In this document: piece after piece, positions 23,846 to 34,834 of the stretch | Layout: every line of letters starts with the position of its first letter | Position numbering within the stretch: position 1 is the first letter of the stretch | Assembly (NCBI RefSeq): GCF_000237925.1 | Contig: NC_031499.1 | Location: forward strand, 434,001-498,000 | Origin: Schistosoma mansoni | Lineage: Eukaryota > Platyhelminthes > Trematoda > Strigeidida > Schistosomatidae | DNA: 64,000 nucleotides | Direction: 5' to 3' | The notes under the pieces: generated by a model | The model's input: only the letters and a program-made list of their open reading frames with translations | What the model was told of the DNA's origin: nothing | The model's database searches: none | Made by a program: the position numbers and the translations under genes

Positions 23846-24656
23846 CTAATGAATACGTCTTGAAGACGAACATACCATAAGACTTTTCTTAGCCTCATGC
23901 TGACGTAAAAGATATTTCAACTGTTTGGCTCTTTCTAGATGTTCAGATAATTCCTTGTAAGCATTAAAACGCTGAGCATAAATGTCGTCAACATAGGGGT
24001 CACTGGAAGACACTTCACCAAAAGTATTTTCATCCACTTGTACTTTCTCCGCATATTTGTGATTTAGTTCAACTATTTCACCATAGGTTTCCGCAAAAAC
24101 AATATGTCTGGGAGTCTTCTTTGAACAAGGATTCTGTGATTCACTTTGCAGGGAATGAGTCTTCGACTCAAGTTGATGTATTTTGGACATTTCTTTTTGT
24201 AATTCGTACTGTAGGTGCGTAATGTTTCTATAAAATGATGATTTGATTTCAGAATCTGAATAACTTTTTTCCACATCTAATGGAATATGCCCTTTTTCTA
24301 TCTAAATGAATAATAATAAGATTAGGCTTCATGTAGATAACTCACATCAAAACGAGAATTACACATATTGAAGTAAAATTCGTCCGTGTTTTTATCTAAA
24401 GCTTTACTTCTTAACTCTTTTATTTTAGCACTTTTTGATTCCTTATCCCTGAAACACCAAAGTGATATATGTAATTCAATCTCACTTGGCTCTTAAACGG
24501 AAATCCTGTTTTTTCGGTAGTATACCAAGATGGTGTCTACATTGAGGCTAAAGAAAAAGAAATATTTCGGAAGGGTAAAACACGGCATACTTGGGAACGT
24601 TCTTTGTGGATTTTGGAGAGTCGTTTTTGGATATTCTTGAATGATGCGAAAGGCAT
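23846..24656 (-). CDS. UTP11: UTP11-like U3 snoRNA-associated protein (host gene, four exons)
   Basis: A host gene for a component of the small-subunit processome, which acts in the nucleolus in 18S rRNA maturation. Exons on the minus strand: 24656-24591, 24547-24486, 24448-24346 and 24301-23846. All three introns (43, 37 and 44 bp) are GT-AG, start GTATGC, GTGAGA and GTGAGT, and keep frame; the product is 228 residues. Family motifs in order: the N-terminal HKERSQ, HHLGILPKKQDFRLRAK, the KALDKNTDEFYF segment that matches the family's NPDEFY, THLQYELQKEMSKI, PRHIVFAET, and the basic C-terminal KELSEHLERAKQLKYLL. The start ATG opens the alignable N-terminus. The family is usually about 250 residues, so this is slightly short. 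A donor-like GTATGT follows the codons for KKSLM near 23877, so a further small C-terminal exon cannot be excluded. Similarity is recalled, not searched. Confidence 0.85.
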
Positions 24657-25431
24657 TATACATTTGAATATTCCTGAGAATTAACAATATATAAATCAGT
24701 TTGGTTGCATTAGGTAGTTTTCAACTAAGTAGAATCTGGAAGACAAAACTCATGTGGTTTATCAGAATTTAGATGATAAAAACTAATAGAAATCAGAACA
24801 AATACTTGTGGAATAAAATACAAACAAATTCTGTTTTGTAAGAAACGCAAATATAGCTGCCACGAGCGACCTCTCTATAACGATGGAGACTATACTGACA
24901 ATAAGACCCTTAAGCACCTCAAGTACATGGGAAAAGTGATGATGAATTGATGCAACTCGTTATCTACGCAACAACTCGTCTCCAGAACAGTTTGAGCTAG
25001 TTGACACGTCTAGTTTGTTAACAAACGAAAATCATTGATGGGCACTGATCACTCAATAGTAAGTCACCACTAAATTTGGTTGTTTGCAGAACACTGCCAT
25101 ACCCTAAGTTAGCGACAATGAGGAAGCAAAGGTGTTTCGCGGAATAGGATTTTAAATGGAAAGTTTCAAACGCGGCGAGACTATAGTTAATGGACGACCC
25201 TTGAACGAATATTAAGTGACCTTGAGAAGTATTAGCCAATTAGGGAACCGTTAGTATAGAGTGAAAACATTATACAAAACCAAAGGATTAAAGTGGATAC
25301 ACTTCTTTTACATGGTCCAAAAACTTGTCGAAGTTACAAAGAGGTCCAGAGGTTCTACAATCGTAATGCATAAGGTAGAGGAACCCATCCATATGGCTTC
25401 ATAAAACCCAAACAACCGATAAAGGGGGAAT
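24657..25431. other. Upstream flank of UTP11, no gene recognised
   Basis: The promoter of the minus-strand UTP11 gene should lie in the first few hundred bases here, but I see no distinctive motif. The frame at 25018-25239 (minus) shows nothing recognisable. Confidence 0.4.
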
Positions 25432-25570
25432 AAGAGCGAAAAAAGGGGGAATAAAGCGGGCGAAAGCGTAAATAAATGGGGAATTATCGATTTTTCGCCT
25501 GCACGTCGGTTACTTAGGGGAAAAGTCGATTTTTCCCCGTTTCGTCGTGTTTTCGGGGAAAGTTTGTAGA
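25432..25570. repeat. GGGGAA-rich subterminal-like repeat tract
   Basis: Several copies of GGGGGAATAA and of GGGGAA with ATCGATTTTTC or GTCGATTTTTC follow one another, on both strands. Arrays of short motifs in both orientations are typical of the subterminal regions of CACTA transposons, and a CACTA-like transposase gene starts 300 bp downstream. The link is inferred; no CACTA terminus was found. Confidence 0.4.
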
Positions 25571-25868
25571 CAACTTGGCGTAACGAAGAGTATTTGAATG
25601 AACCGCAATCTGAAACTACATTTTCCTAACTATATCCAAACTAAAACATTAATAAAATTAAATTTATGAATATCATCATTATAACGCATGCAATAAAATA
25701 CGGACACAATCCTTTTTATGTGATGCATTTGTACTGACTCGTTTGCTTGTTTAGCCAAGGTTTTCCGTCATGCTTATCGCCATCCCAAATTACTTACACG
25801 ATGCAAGTGAGTGACGTGCTCTCTGTTTCTTAGTTCTTTATAACTGTTTACCTTGTCAGTCCTCTAAC

Positions 25869-27176
25869 ATGAGTTTAAGCAAAGTCAGTGAAAGAGCATT
25901 TAGACGTAGGGCAACTGTGAACTTGTCAAGAGTCCTCGGCTGTCATAGATCTACTTATAACAGACGGTGGAATAAATTACGGTCAGATTTTCTGAGGAGA
26001 CATAACTTGCTTTCGTTAAGTAACTTCGCTATTGAAAGCACGACTACAGGTAACTGACTTTACCACCTATATATGTAGAAATGATGTCAATCGACAGAGA
26101 AATTAATTGTCCTGAGATTCCTTCAACTATAATACCTTCCACAAGCTGTACCAATGAAAGGCTTCTGGAAGATAATGGTACGTGTATGAAGTTCATTCGC
26201 TAATAAATTTCTTATGGGATGTTTTACCGTCGATTTGCCCTGTCACAAGTCCTTAAATCGTAAAGAGCAGATCAACAAGATATTAATGAATTTAATGACA
26301 TCAAACTCCCTGAGTATCCGAGATGCAGGTCGGATTCTGAATGACTTTCGCCTTCTCATACCAGACTTGCCGACCAGCATTAGAAGTCTCTTGAGGACGT
26401 GCACAAGTGTACAACCAAAGTCCATCAGCAGTGGGGTTTACTACCATCTTGGATTGAAGACCAACCTGCTAAGATATGTTGAACGTTAGTTGTGTAGTTG
26501 TGATTTTGACACTTCAGAATTGTATAATAATATAGATGGGCTTTCTATGTCAAGGAGCTCAAGTCAACATTTGTGGCCTGTATTAGGACGGATCGTTGCC
26601 CCTATACTTAGTGATGTCTTCATGATAGGGATCTACGGAGGGAATACTAAGCCGGCACAATTTAACGAAATTTCTGCCCACACAATTTCTGAAATAAAAG
26701 AAATGACTGACATGGGTCTACTTAGTGTTAGGTTCAACAAATACATAGCTATTAAGTTAACTGCGGTAATATGTGATGCACCTGCTCGTTCAGATGTTGG
26801 ATGCACTGTTAATCACAACGGAAAGGCGGGTTGCGACAGGTGTGTTGTAAATGGTAGACGACTTGATGGAAAGATGACTTTCCCAAATGGTGAATATACG
26901 TTAAGAACTGACGACAGTTTCCGGAATCAGACACAATCTATTCACCATCAAGGGCATTCTATATTCGAAAGTCTTCCGATAGACATGATCTCAACTTTCC
27001 CCTTAGATCCCATGCACATGGTTTACTTAGGTGTCATAAAGAAACTTGTGACTCTCTGGATAGAATTAGGACATAAGAGGCTAAAGAACGTAAACTCCTG
27101 TGTAATTAGGACTATAAATAAGTTGATATCTAGTTGCGTTGAAAGTACTCCTTCCGAATATAGTTGGACTACATAG
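25869..27176 (+). pseudogene. CACTA (SmTRC1-like) transposase, partial
   Basis: The stretch encodes a TNP2-like DDE transposase, which cuts and pastes its own DNA transposon. Residue blocks: MSLSKVSERAFRRRA at 25869, LSIRDAGRILNDF near 26314, SSGVYYHLGL near 26434, then a 228-residue frame at 26490-27176 with NIDGLSMSRSSSQHLWP, KLTAVICDAPARS, GCDRC, FPLDPMHMVYLGV. The GCDRC and DPMH-x-V-LGV signatures are those of CACTA/EnSpm transposases; SmTRC1 is the published schistosome member. The part before 26260 may be spliced (GT-AG candidates 26049-26080 and 26182-26252). A stop separates the frames at 26487. The end at 27176 is short of the family C-terminus, so the gene is truncated and not expected to work. 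Confidence 0.75.
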
Positions 27177-27364
27177 CTTCAATATTGTTTGTGTGTACTA
27201 CGGTTGTGTAAGTTTGTCATTTTTATTACGCACATATCCCTACAATACTCATACCTCTGAACAGCCGAAGCTTCAATAACATCTGCGAATACTGCAGCCA
27301 ATGTTACTGGTGCATTTATTATACAGTTCACAGCAATTAATATAATTTGCCTTAGTCCAAATCT

Positions 27365-30300
27365 AACTCCGCATGTAGCTCTTCTAGAGTTACTGCCAGT
27401 CCCAAGCCCGGGTAAAGGAGGAGGGTTGAGCATGGGGTTAACGACCCCATCGCATAGAAAAGCTAACTCGCTAAAAAACCCCAACCATAAAAAATAATTC
27501 AAACCATTTAAACTCTGCCCTGGGAGTTGAAGGAAGAATTATGACGCCTCATGATGAAAGCCGAGACTTTTCGGAAGTCACGAGGCCGATGCACCTTCTA
27601 ACAACTTGAGTAACAATTTATATAGGTACACGGAACGTTCAGACAATGTGGGAGACCGGGAAGACCAGTCAATTAGCAACGGAAATGAGGAGATACAAAT
27701 TGGCAGTACTCGGAATCAGCGAAACCCATTGGATACAAGCTGGACAACAAAGGCTAGGTACAGGAGAGATGCTGCTGTACTCTGGTCACGAAGAGGAAAA
27801 TGTTCCATGCACTCAGGGAGTTGCCCTAATGCTGTCCAGAGAAGCACGAAATTCACTTGTGAGATGGGAATGTCATGGATCCAGTATTATCAAAGCATCA
27901 TCCAGAACAAAGGAGGGGATCACAATGAATGTTATCCAATGTTATGCACCCACCAATGATAGCAACGACGACGATAAAGATCAGTTCTACTCGAAGGCTG
28001 CAATCAATCATAGCTAAGTCCTCAAGAAAGGACCTCATCATCCTGATGGGAGATCTAAATGCTAAAGTCGGAGTGGACAACACAGGATATGAAGATATAA
28101 ATGGACGACATGGACTAGGAGAGAAAAATGAAAATGGGGAGAGACTTACAAACCTATGTGCATTCAACAAATTGGTTATAGGTGGCACAATATTTCCACA
28201 CAAGCGCAAACACAAAGCTACATGGATCTCGCCGGACCACACTACAGTGAACCAGATAGATCACATTTGTATCAAGAAAAAATTCAAAAGGTCAATGGAA
28301 GATGTGAGAACCCGGAGAGGAGGCGACATAGCTCCATATCACCACCTGGTTGTGGCCAAGATGAAACTGAAGCTAAAGAAACACTGGACAACTGGACAAA
28401 CAGCATTACAAAGGTTCAATACAGCCTTCCTTCGAGATACTAACAAACTCAACGAATTCAAGATAACTCTCAACAACAGGTCCCAAGCCTTACAGGATCT
28501 GATGAAAGAACAAGCAGCTACTATGGAGGACAACTGGAAAGGGATAAAAGAAACACTAACTTCGACGTGTCAGGAGGTTCTTGGTCCTAAGAAGCATCAT
28601 CATAAGGAATGAATCTCTATGCGAACCCTGGACAAGATTCAAGAAAGGAAGAATAAGAAGACAACAATTAACAACAGTCGAACACGAGCAGAGAAATTCA
28701 AGGCGCAAACAGAGTACGCAGAAGCAAACAGGCAAGTGGAGAAGAGCATTAAAGCCGACAAGCAGAAATACGTGGGCGAACTAGCAATGACGGCGGAAAA
28801 AGCTGCAAGAGAAGGGAATATGAGACTACTATATGATACAACGAAGAAATTGGCAGGGAGATATAACAAGCCGGAGAGACCAGTCAAGGACAAAGAAGGA
28901 AAGACAATCACTGAGATTCAAGAACAGAGGAAAAGATGGGCAGAATACTTCGAGGAACTGCTGAATAGACCAGCCACATTGAATCCACCGTACATCGAAG
29001 CAGCACTTACAGACCTTCCTATATCTGTCACTCCACCAACGATCGAAGAAATCAAGATGGCCATCAGACAAATCAAGAATGGGAAGGCGGCAGGACCTGA
29101 CAATATACCAGCTGAAGCACTGATGTCAGACATTGAAGTAACTGCAAACATGCAAACAAGCGTTAGAATTACAGAGGCATCACACTATTGTCAGTAACAG
29201 GAAAAGTTTTCAACAGAGTGTTGCTGAACTGGATGAAAGACGCAGTAGACTCCCAACTTTCAGATCAACAGGCTGGATTCCGTAGGGATCAGTCGTGCAC
29301 AGACCGAATTGCGACACTACAGATCATCTTTGAACAATCAGTAGAGTGGAATTCGTCACTATACATCAACTTCATTGACTATGAGAAGGTGTTTGATAGT
29401 GTGTACCGGAGAACATAATGGAAACTTCTTCGGCACTATGGAGTTCCTGAGAAGACTGTCAACATTATCCAGAACTACTACGACGAACTGCGGTGCAAAG
29501 TCGTGCATGGAGGACAGCTGACAGATGCATTTCCAGTAAGGACCGGAGTCAGACAAGACTGTCTACTCTCCCCATTCCTCTTCCTTCTGGTGATTGACTG
29601 GATTGTGAAGACTTCGACATCTGAGGGTAAATATGGAATACAATGGACTTCTCAGAATCAATTAGATGATTTGGACTTCTCAGATGACCTAGCTCTCCTC
29701 TCTCATACACACGAACAAATGCAGATTAAGACAACAAATGTAGCAGCAGCCTCTGCATCAATAGGCTTCAACATGCACAAAGGGGAAAGCAAGATTCTCA
29801 AATACAACACGGAGAACACCAACTCAGTCACACTTGATGGCGAAACTTTGGAAAATGTATAAACATTCACGTACCTGGGAAGCATTATCGGTGAACAGGG
29901 AGAATATGATGTAGATGTGAAGGTGAGGATTGGCAAAGCAAGGGCAGCATTCCTACGATTGAAGAACATATGGAACTCAAAACAACTGTCGACTAATTTC
30001 AATGTGAGAATCTTCAATACGAACGTCAAGATAATCCTACTGTACGGAGCTGAAACGTGGAGAACTAATACATCCATCGTCAAGAAGGTACAAGTATTTG
30101 TAAACAGTTGTCTATGCAAAATACTCAACATCCATTGGCCGGATACTACCAGCAACAGCCCTTTATGGGAGAGGACAAATCAGCTTCCAGCTGAGGAGGA
30201 AATTAAGAAAAGACGCTGGAAGTGGATAGGACATACATTAAGGAAATCACCAATGTGCATTACAAAGCAATCCCTAACCTGGAATCCGGTAGGGAGGCGG

Positions 30301-30464
30301 AAAAGAGGAAGGCCAAAGAACAAGTTACGCCCGGAAATAGAAGCAGACACGAAAAGGATGAATAACAACTGGAAAGGATTGCCCAGGACAGAGTTGGATA
30401 GATAGTGATAGTGAGCGGCCTATGCTCCTCGACGAGGGGTAACAGGCGTAAGTAAGTAAGCAAG
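27365..30464 (+). mobile_element. RTE-type LINE R1, near full-length copy
   Basis: A 3100-bp insertion with a 13-bp duplication TTAGTCCAAATCT (27352-27364 and 30465-30477). Coding pieces in order: endonuclease start at 27646-28017 (LGISETHWIQ, YAPTNDSN); endonuclease rest at 27929-28612 (LMGDLNAKVG, QIDHICI); linker and RT entry at 28619-29197 (IKNGKAAGPDNIPAEAL); RT at 29188-29418 (DQQAGFRRDQSCTD) and 29503-29862 (GVRQDCLLSPFLF, then DFSDDLALL in place of the catalytic ADD box); C-terminal domain at 29917-30405 ([20 protein letters not shown]). The frame has at least one stop (28612), frame changes near 27930-28017 and 29190, and about 120 bp lost near 29145. There is no ORF1; a single long protein is the RTE plan. 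The tail is TAAG repeats. This is the best reference for the other R1 copies. Confidence 0.9.
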
Positions 30465-30477
30465 TTAGTCCAAATCT

Positions 30478-31777
30478 GGATCGAGCGAAAAAGTTCTTAT
30501 TCTAGCAGACGTCTTCCTCGAACATACATTACTTCGAAGGACAACATCACGGTAGTCTGCACGAGGTCTACAAGTCATTTGATTACCGCAATTACAAATA
30601 AAAGAAATTCTTAGTAGTTTCATTTATTGTAGCGACGTAATTGTCACGTTTTCTCTAAAATCCTCTGTGAACCGATTGTACATGAGCATCAGGTACTGAA
30701 ATTGACGCTGTGACCCTGAAGTCCCTCAGACGCTTCTGATTGACTCGTCCATAAATAATAGTCTCGCCGCTTTTACTTAACAAGGTTTAGTATCTAGTAG
30801 CAGTGGATCACCAATATCTTCAGGAATGTACCTAAGTATATTTAACAAACAAGACAAATATATACGTAAACTATCATGAAATTTCGATCTGAGTCTAGCG
30901 GGACATATTAACGTTTTTATTAAAGGAGTCCTGGGAGTACTCATGGGAAGTTGCTGGCAGCCAATTCCATAACTTGAAAGAGTCATTACTCGTATAAAGT
31001 GGGCGTGTCTAAAATCCGGTTTCCTATATCATACTTCTAATTACCTCCACGGCTTTTTTGTTGGAAATTAACCTAAATAGTTATTGAAGGGGGTCCTCAA
31101 ATTTGTTTAGGATGCCACAAACCATTAAAGGACCGTCTAGATTGATGGACACAGATTCAATGACTTAAGGAGCTATTTATAAGGTTTGAATTTAATTCCT
31201 GGGACTGATTTCATGTCTCGCGTCTGGATAAGTTTTTGGGTATTCTTATCCTCTTGAAGTGAGTGAGTAAATACTGAATTTATGTACTCTAAATAAAGTT
31301 GAATAAAACTGTTAACTAAATGAAAGTTCTAACGTCAAACCGAGCAAGAATGTGCATCACTTACGCTTGGGAAAGTTCTGCTTTTAACCTGGTGAAATTT
31401 TTACCTTTTCCCCAAGAAGTAAATAATTTTGGGAAAATGTATCACTGCAGGGTTAATTGATAGACATATTGGGGCGAATTTGTAATATATGTTGTTGATG
31501 TTTATTTGGAAGCAGGAGAGATCTAAAACATCAACATACAAACCAGGATCAATGAGTATATGAGGGGAAAGAACACAACGTGCTAGCAACAACGCATATA
31601 TATTTCCGAAATCGAGTTACATGGTCCTGTAACAAAAGGGAAGGCTTATTTACAAACTAGTCTCTTACATAATTCTGCGGTTTACACAGGACTTGTTCTT
31701 CTTCTAGCACATTTATCTGTTATCGCCCTACAATAAAACGAACAGGCTCATTTTAATGAAACTAATCATAATGACAT
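30478..31777. other. Mostly unassigned; short coding-like segments on the minus strand
   Basis: On the minus strand, about 30640-30780 reads SGETIIYGRVNQKRLRDF and continues with balanced composition for 40 residues. A second segment at about 30480-30590 reads CRPRADYRDVVLRSNVCSRK. Before the R1 LINE came in, this DNA was joined to 27177-27351, where the minus strand also has a 50-residue open frame. These might be decayed exons or part of an old element; I do not recognise the product. Confidence 0.3.
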
Positions 31778-32294
31778 TTAATGCTGTCCCAATAACCCCT
31801 CATTCCATGAGGCACTGTCCATATTACCGATTGTGGGCATGGTTGCACGCGGAGGGTTGGCAAACTGGGTATCTAAGTGCGCCGTCATTCTTTTTGGTTT
31901 CAACCGGTTATAGTGTACCGTTATAACGTCGTCATGAGGCCACCAAAAGTTACCTAAGACAAAGATAAAGGGAGATCTAACGAACACAGTTTCGTAGGAC
32001 CCTTGCCAAGGATAATGGAACTTGCTGCATGTCCTTGTTGAAGCCACAGAGTGTGGCAGCCAAACACGATCTGCAGATTGATACACTGGTCTGTTCAGTT
32101 GTCGGTCGCACATGTTTTTCTGATGTTTGCTGGCATTCTGTAAATTGTTTTTTGACTAGACGGTACACGTCGGCGAGACGGCTACGAAGATTACAAATGC
32201 ATGGTACATGAACAACGGTATTTGTATTTTCATCAGTAAACATGATTTGCACCCAAAAAGTACAACAGTGGGTGAGAATCCTGTTCTGATACAC
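31778..32294 (-). mobile_element. Gypsy integrase C-terminal fragment (family E)
   Basis: Two overlapping minus-strand frames (31778-32113 and 31977-32294). One has the LNRPVYQSADRVWL segment and ends near HYNRLKP, the usual C-terminal chromatin- and DNA-binding tail of Gypsy integrases. The other carries LADVYRLVKKQF just before it. No LTR or other domain of this family is in the window. A broken fragment that abuts a LINE at about 32296. Confidence 0.6.
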
Positions 32295-32295
32295 G

Positions 32296-33320
32296 ATAAG
32301 CTAAGAGATATTGAGTTATCAGATTAGTGGCTCGTGAAAGCTGGTGAGCTCGTAAAGACCAAAGATCCTTGTGACCGGCTGTTATATAAGTTAAGAAGTG
32401 TCGTGGTTGGAAGCAATCTGTTGATGCGGATAAAAGACTTCTTAGTTGGGTGCCAACAAAAAGTACCGGTGAACTCCAAGTTTTCTAGCTGGGACAATGT
32501 GCTTAGCGGAGTGCCTCAGGGTACAGTTTGGAGGCCAATGTTATTTCTCTTATATGTAAGTGAATTTCATCGACTCCTATCATCACCGGTCTTGCTGTAT
32601 GCTGATGACGTCACGATATGGAGAGCGACAAGTAATAGGGGCGATAGCTTAGAACTTCAAAATGACCTGGAGAAATTATGTGAATGGTCTCAAACGTGGC
32701 AGTTGTGGATAAATATTTCCAAGTGTATTGTGATGCATGCTGGTCATCAAGGTACGGATACATACATGATGAATAACATTGAGCTACCTGTTGTCCGGAA
32801 ACATAATGACTTAGAACTCATCGTCAACCACAACGGAAAAACTACTGCACACGGCCGTACGATGGCCAATAAAGGGTGTGGAACCTTATGGTCAGTCCGT
32901 AGGGCCTTTAGTCATGTCAACGCTTCGTATACAGTACTCGTGGGTCCTAAACTTGAGTACTGCATATAAGCGGCTAGCCCTTGCCTAAAAAAGACAGTGA
33001 GGTTTTGGAAAAGGTTCAGAGAACAGCAACAAAACTGGCCCTTGAAACAGCGAAGCTCCTGTATTATGTCCTTCTGGTTTAACCAAACCTATTCCCATTG
33101 TCATATCGAAGAACTAGAGGTGATGTGATTACGGTTTCCAAATTACTTAGTGATAAATTTGCATCTGATGTGCCCTCATTTTTCTTGTCTTTCTAAACAG
33201 AGAATTCGTGAAGACATTTCAACGAGGTTCCCAAGCCAGGAAAAATTACTTGTCAGCTTGAAATCGATATGCCGTCAAATCATCAACCAGTGGAATTCAC
33301 TACCCTAACACGTCTTCAGT
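32296..33320 (+). mobile_element. CR1-like LINE R4, 5'-truncated copy
   Basis: Reverse-transcriptase sequence from finger to thumb: DPCDRLLYKL, VLSGVPQGTVWRPMLFLLYV, the catalytic LLYADDVTIW, then the thumb segment LEYCI. The open part is 32334-32969; the rest to 33320 is frame-broken but still shows QWNSLP near the end. The 5' half, including any endonuclease, is missing. A sister copy lies at 53286-54104 plus 55117-55667. The clade (SR1/Perere-like) is inferred from the QGTVxGPxLFLLY and YADD style. Confidence 0.75.
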
Positions 33321-33339
33321 CTTCAGTATAAGGATGGGA

Positions 33340-34175
33340 TTTCTATTGACCTATATTAAGTCTCTCAGATTTGTTGCACTGTAGAGGTCCAATCTGTTTT
33401 TGAATATACCAACAAAAGGTGCTGGTATTGCGTGTTGTGGTAGAGAATTCCAGTAATTCACTACTCGATGCGAGAAACGAAACTCCAGACGTAGACTATT
33501 TGATCTCGATTTTTGAACTGTCTTCGAATGCCCTCTCAAATGATCAGTCCTAGACAGAAGGAAAAGATAGGACATATTAGTACCAAGGTCTTCGTTCAAG
33601 ATACGATAAGCCAATATTAGACCACCCCGTATTGTACGGTAAGATAAGGGTAATAAGTTGAGGTGTCTCAGTCTAACTTCATAAAATAGGCCAGATAGAC
33701 CTTTTACCAATTTAGTCCCTCGGTGTTGGACTCTTTCCAGCACATCCTCATATTTGAAACAAGGACTCACTGCTTGAGTCCCATATTCCAAAAGTGGTCG
33801 CATGAAACTTGGGTATAAAAATATAAAAATTTCCTCATCGAAATACTGTAAACATCTACGAATAGACCACAATGCCCTATAGCCTTTTGCAGCAGCAGCC
33901 TTACAGTGGCTGGTTGTTTTGAGATCATTGCTTAGTGTGACTCCTAAATCTTTATAGTTTCTTATTTTGGGTAACACAAATCCACATATTGTGTAGTAAT
34001 ACGAACCATCGTAGTTATTTAGTTGCATCATCACACTTTTGTTGAGATTGACTTCTAGTGACCACCCGTACGTCCATGCTACTAAGGAGTTGAGATCATC
34101 CTGTAATACTATTCTATCTGACATGCTGTATATGGATCTCCAAATCCTTATGTCATCGGCGAAGAGTAGGATAGA
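33340..34175 (-). mobile_element. CR1-like LINE R3, 3' portion (RT thumb to end)
   Basis: The minus strand starts with LLFADDIRIWRSIYSMSD at about 34175 and runs as an open frame of 257 residues (34124-33351): NLNKSVMMQL, KDLGVTLSNDLKT, LERVQHRGTKLVKGL, HRVVNYWNSLP, ending RDLI. The RT catalytic box begins exactly where a Penelope-like element interrupts the LINE, and the N-terminal half resumes at about 40080 on the same strand. Confidence 0.85.
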
Positions 34176-34657
34176 TGACCTAGAGAAATACTTAGCTAGG
34201 ATACTTACACTTATTAATCATGGAATTAAAACTTCTATGGAATTTAAGAATATTATCGATACCATCGACATAGAAGTAATGGCAAGTTTTGATGTTTCTT
34301 CCTTATTTACTAACGTACCTATCAACTGAGCGTTGGATATTATTTATGTTTGTTTAGAATCTGATTTGAATTTGAATTTACGTTTCCCATTTGATCCATC
34401 TGAGTTTATTAATTGTTTGTAACTATGTTTAAGGTTCACCCTACTCACATTTGGAGGAGATCTTTACAGACAAAAATATGGTATGCCTATGAGTCCACCA
34501 GTTTCTCCGATTGTGGCGAATTTATTCATGCATTCCCTAGCAACTAGTGCAATCGCAAGAAGTGTATGTCCACCAAGGGTCTGGCTACGGTATGTAGATG
34601 AGATTTTTGTTATAATCAAACAGGATTGTTTGGAAGAAATGTTTGAAAATGTGAACA
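34176..34657 (+). mobile_element. Penelope-like element, RT portion before the Gypsy insertion
   Basis: The translation gives VMASFDVSSLFTNVPI, FGGDLYRQKYGMPMSPP, SPIVANLFM and WLRYVDEIFVIIKQDCLEE, the diagnostic order of Penelope-like reverse transcriptases. The catalytic box here is YVDE where the family has YVDD, and one stop follows NVPIN. The 5' part of the RT is missing. The element continues after the Gypsy insertion at 38653. Confidence 0.85.
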
Positions 34658-34823
34658 TGTGATGTTTAAATAAATCAATGACTTCTTCGTATTGATGACT
34701 GTTGTAATTTTGAATTCCAAATACAATGCATTCGTTCGGGCTCATCTAATACTTCTTGATTACATTGCGTTATTCCTGGGATTACTAGTTTATACTACAA
34801 TTCAAATACTTCTGATTATCGTA
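34658..34823 (+). repeat. 5' LTR of Gypsy-B
   Basis: 166 bp, begins TGTGATG. Identical to 38487-38652 except near its last bases. Confidence 0.9.
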
Positions 34824-34834
34824 TTGGGGTCGCG

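Noticed and set aside
25432-25570. CRISPR-like array of short repeats
   Set aside because: The repeats are short, irregular, in both orientations, without constant spacers, and the sequence is eukaryotic.
27606-27959. 117-residue plus-strand frame overlapping the R1 endonuclease
   Set aside because: It is the wrong frame of the LINE endonuclease; the translation in the neighbouring frame carries the family motifs.
31778-32294. Two overlapping minus-strand frames as separate host genes
   Set aside because: Their translations match a Gypsy integrase C-terminus in two frames, so this is an element fragment.
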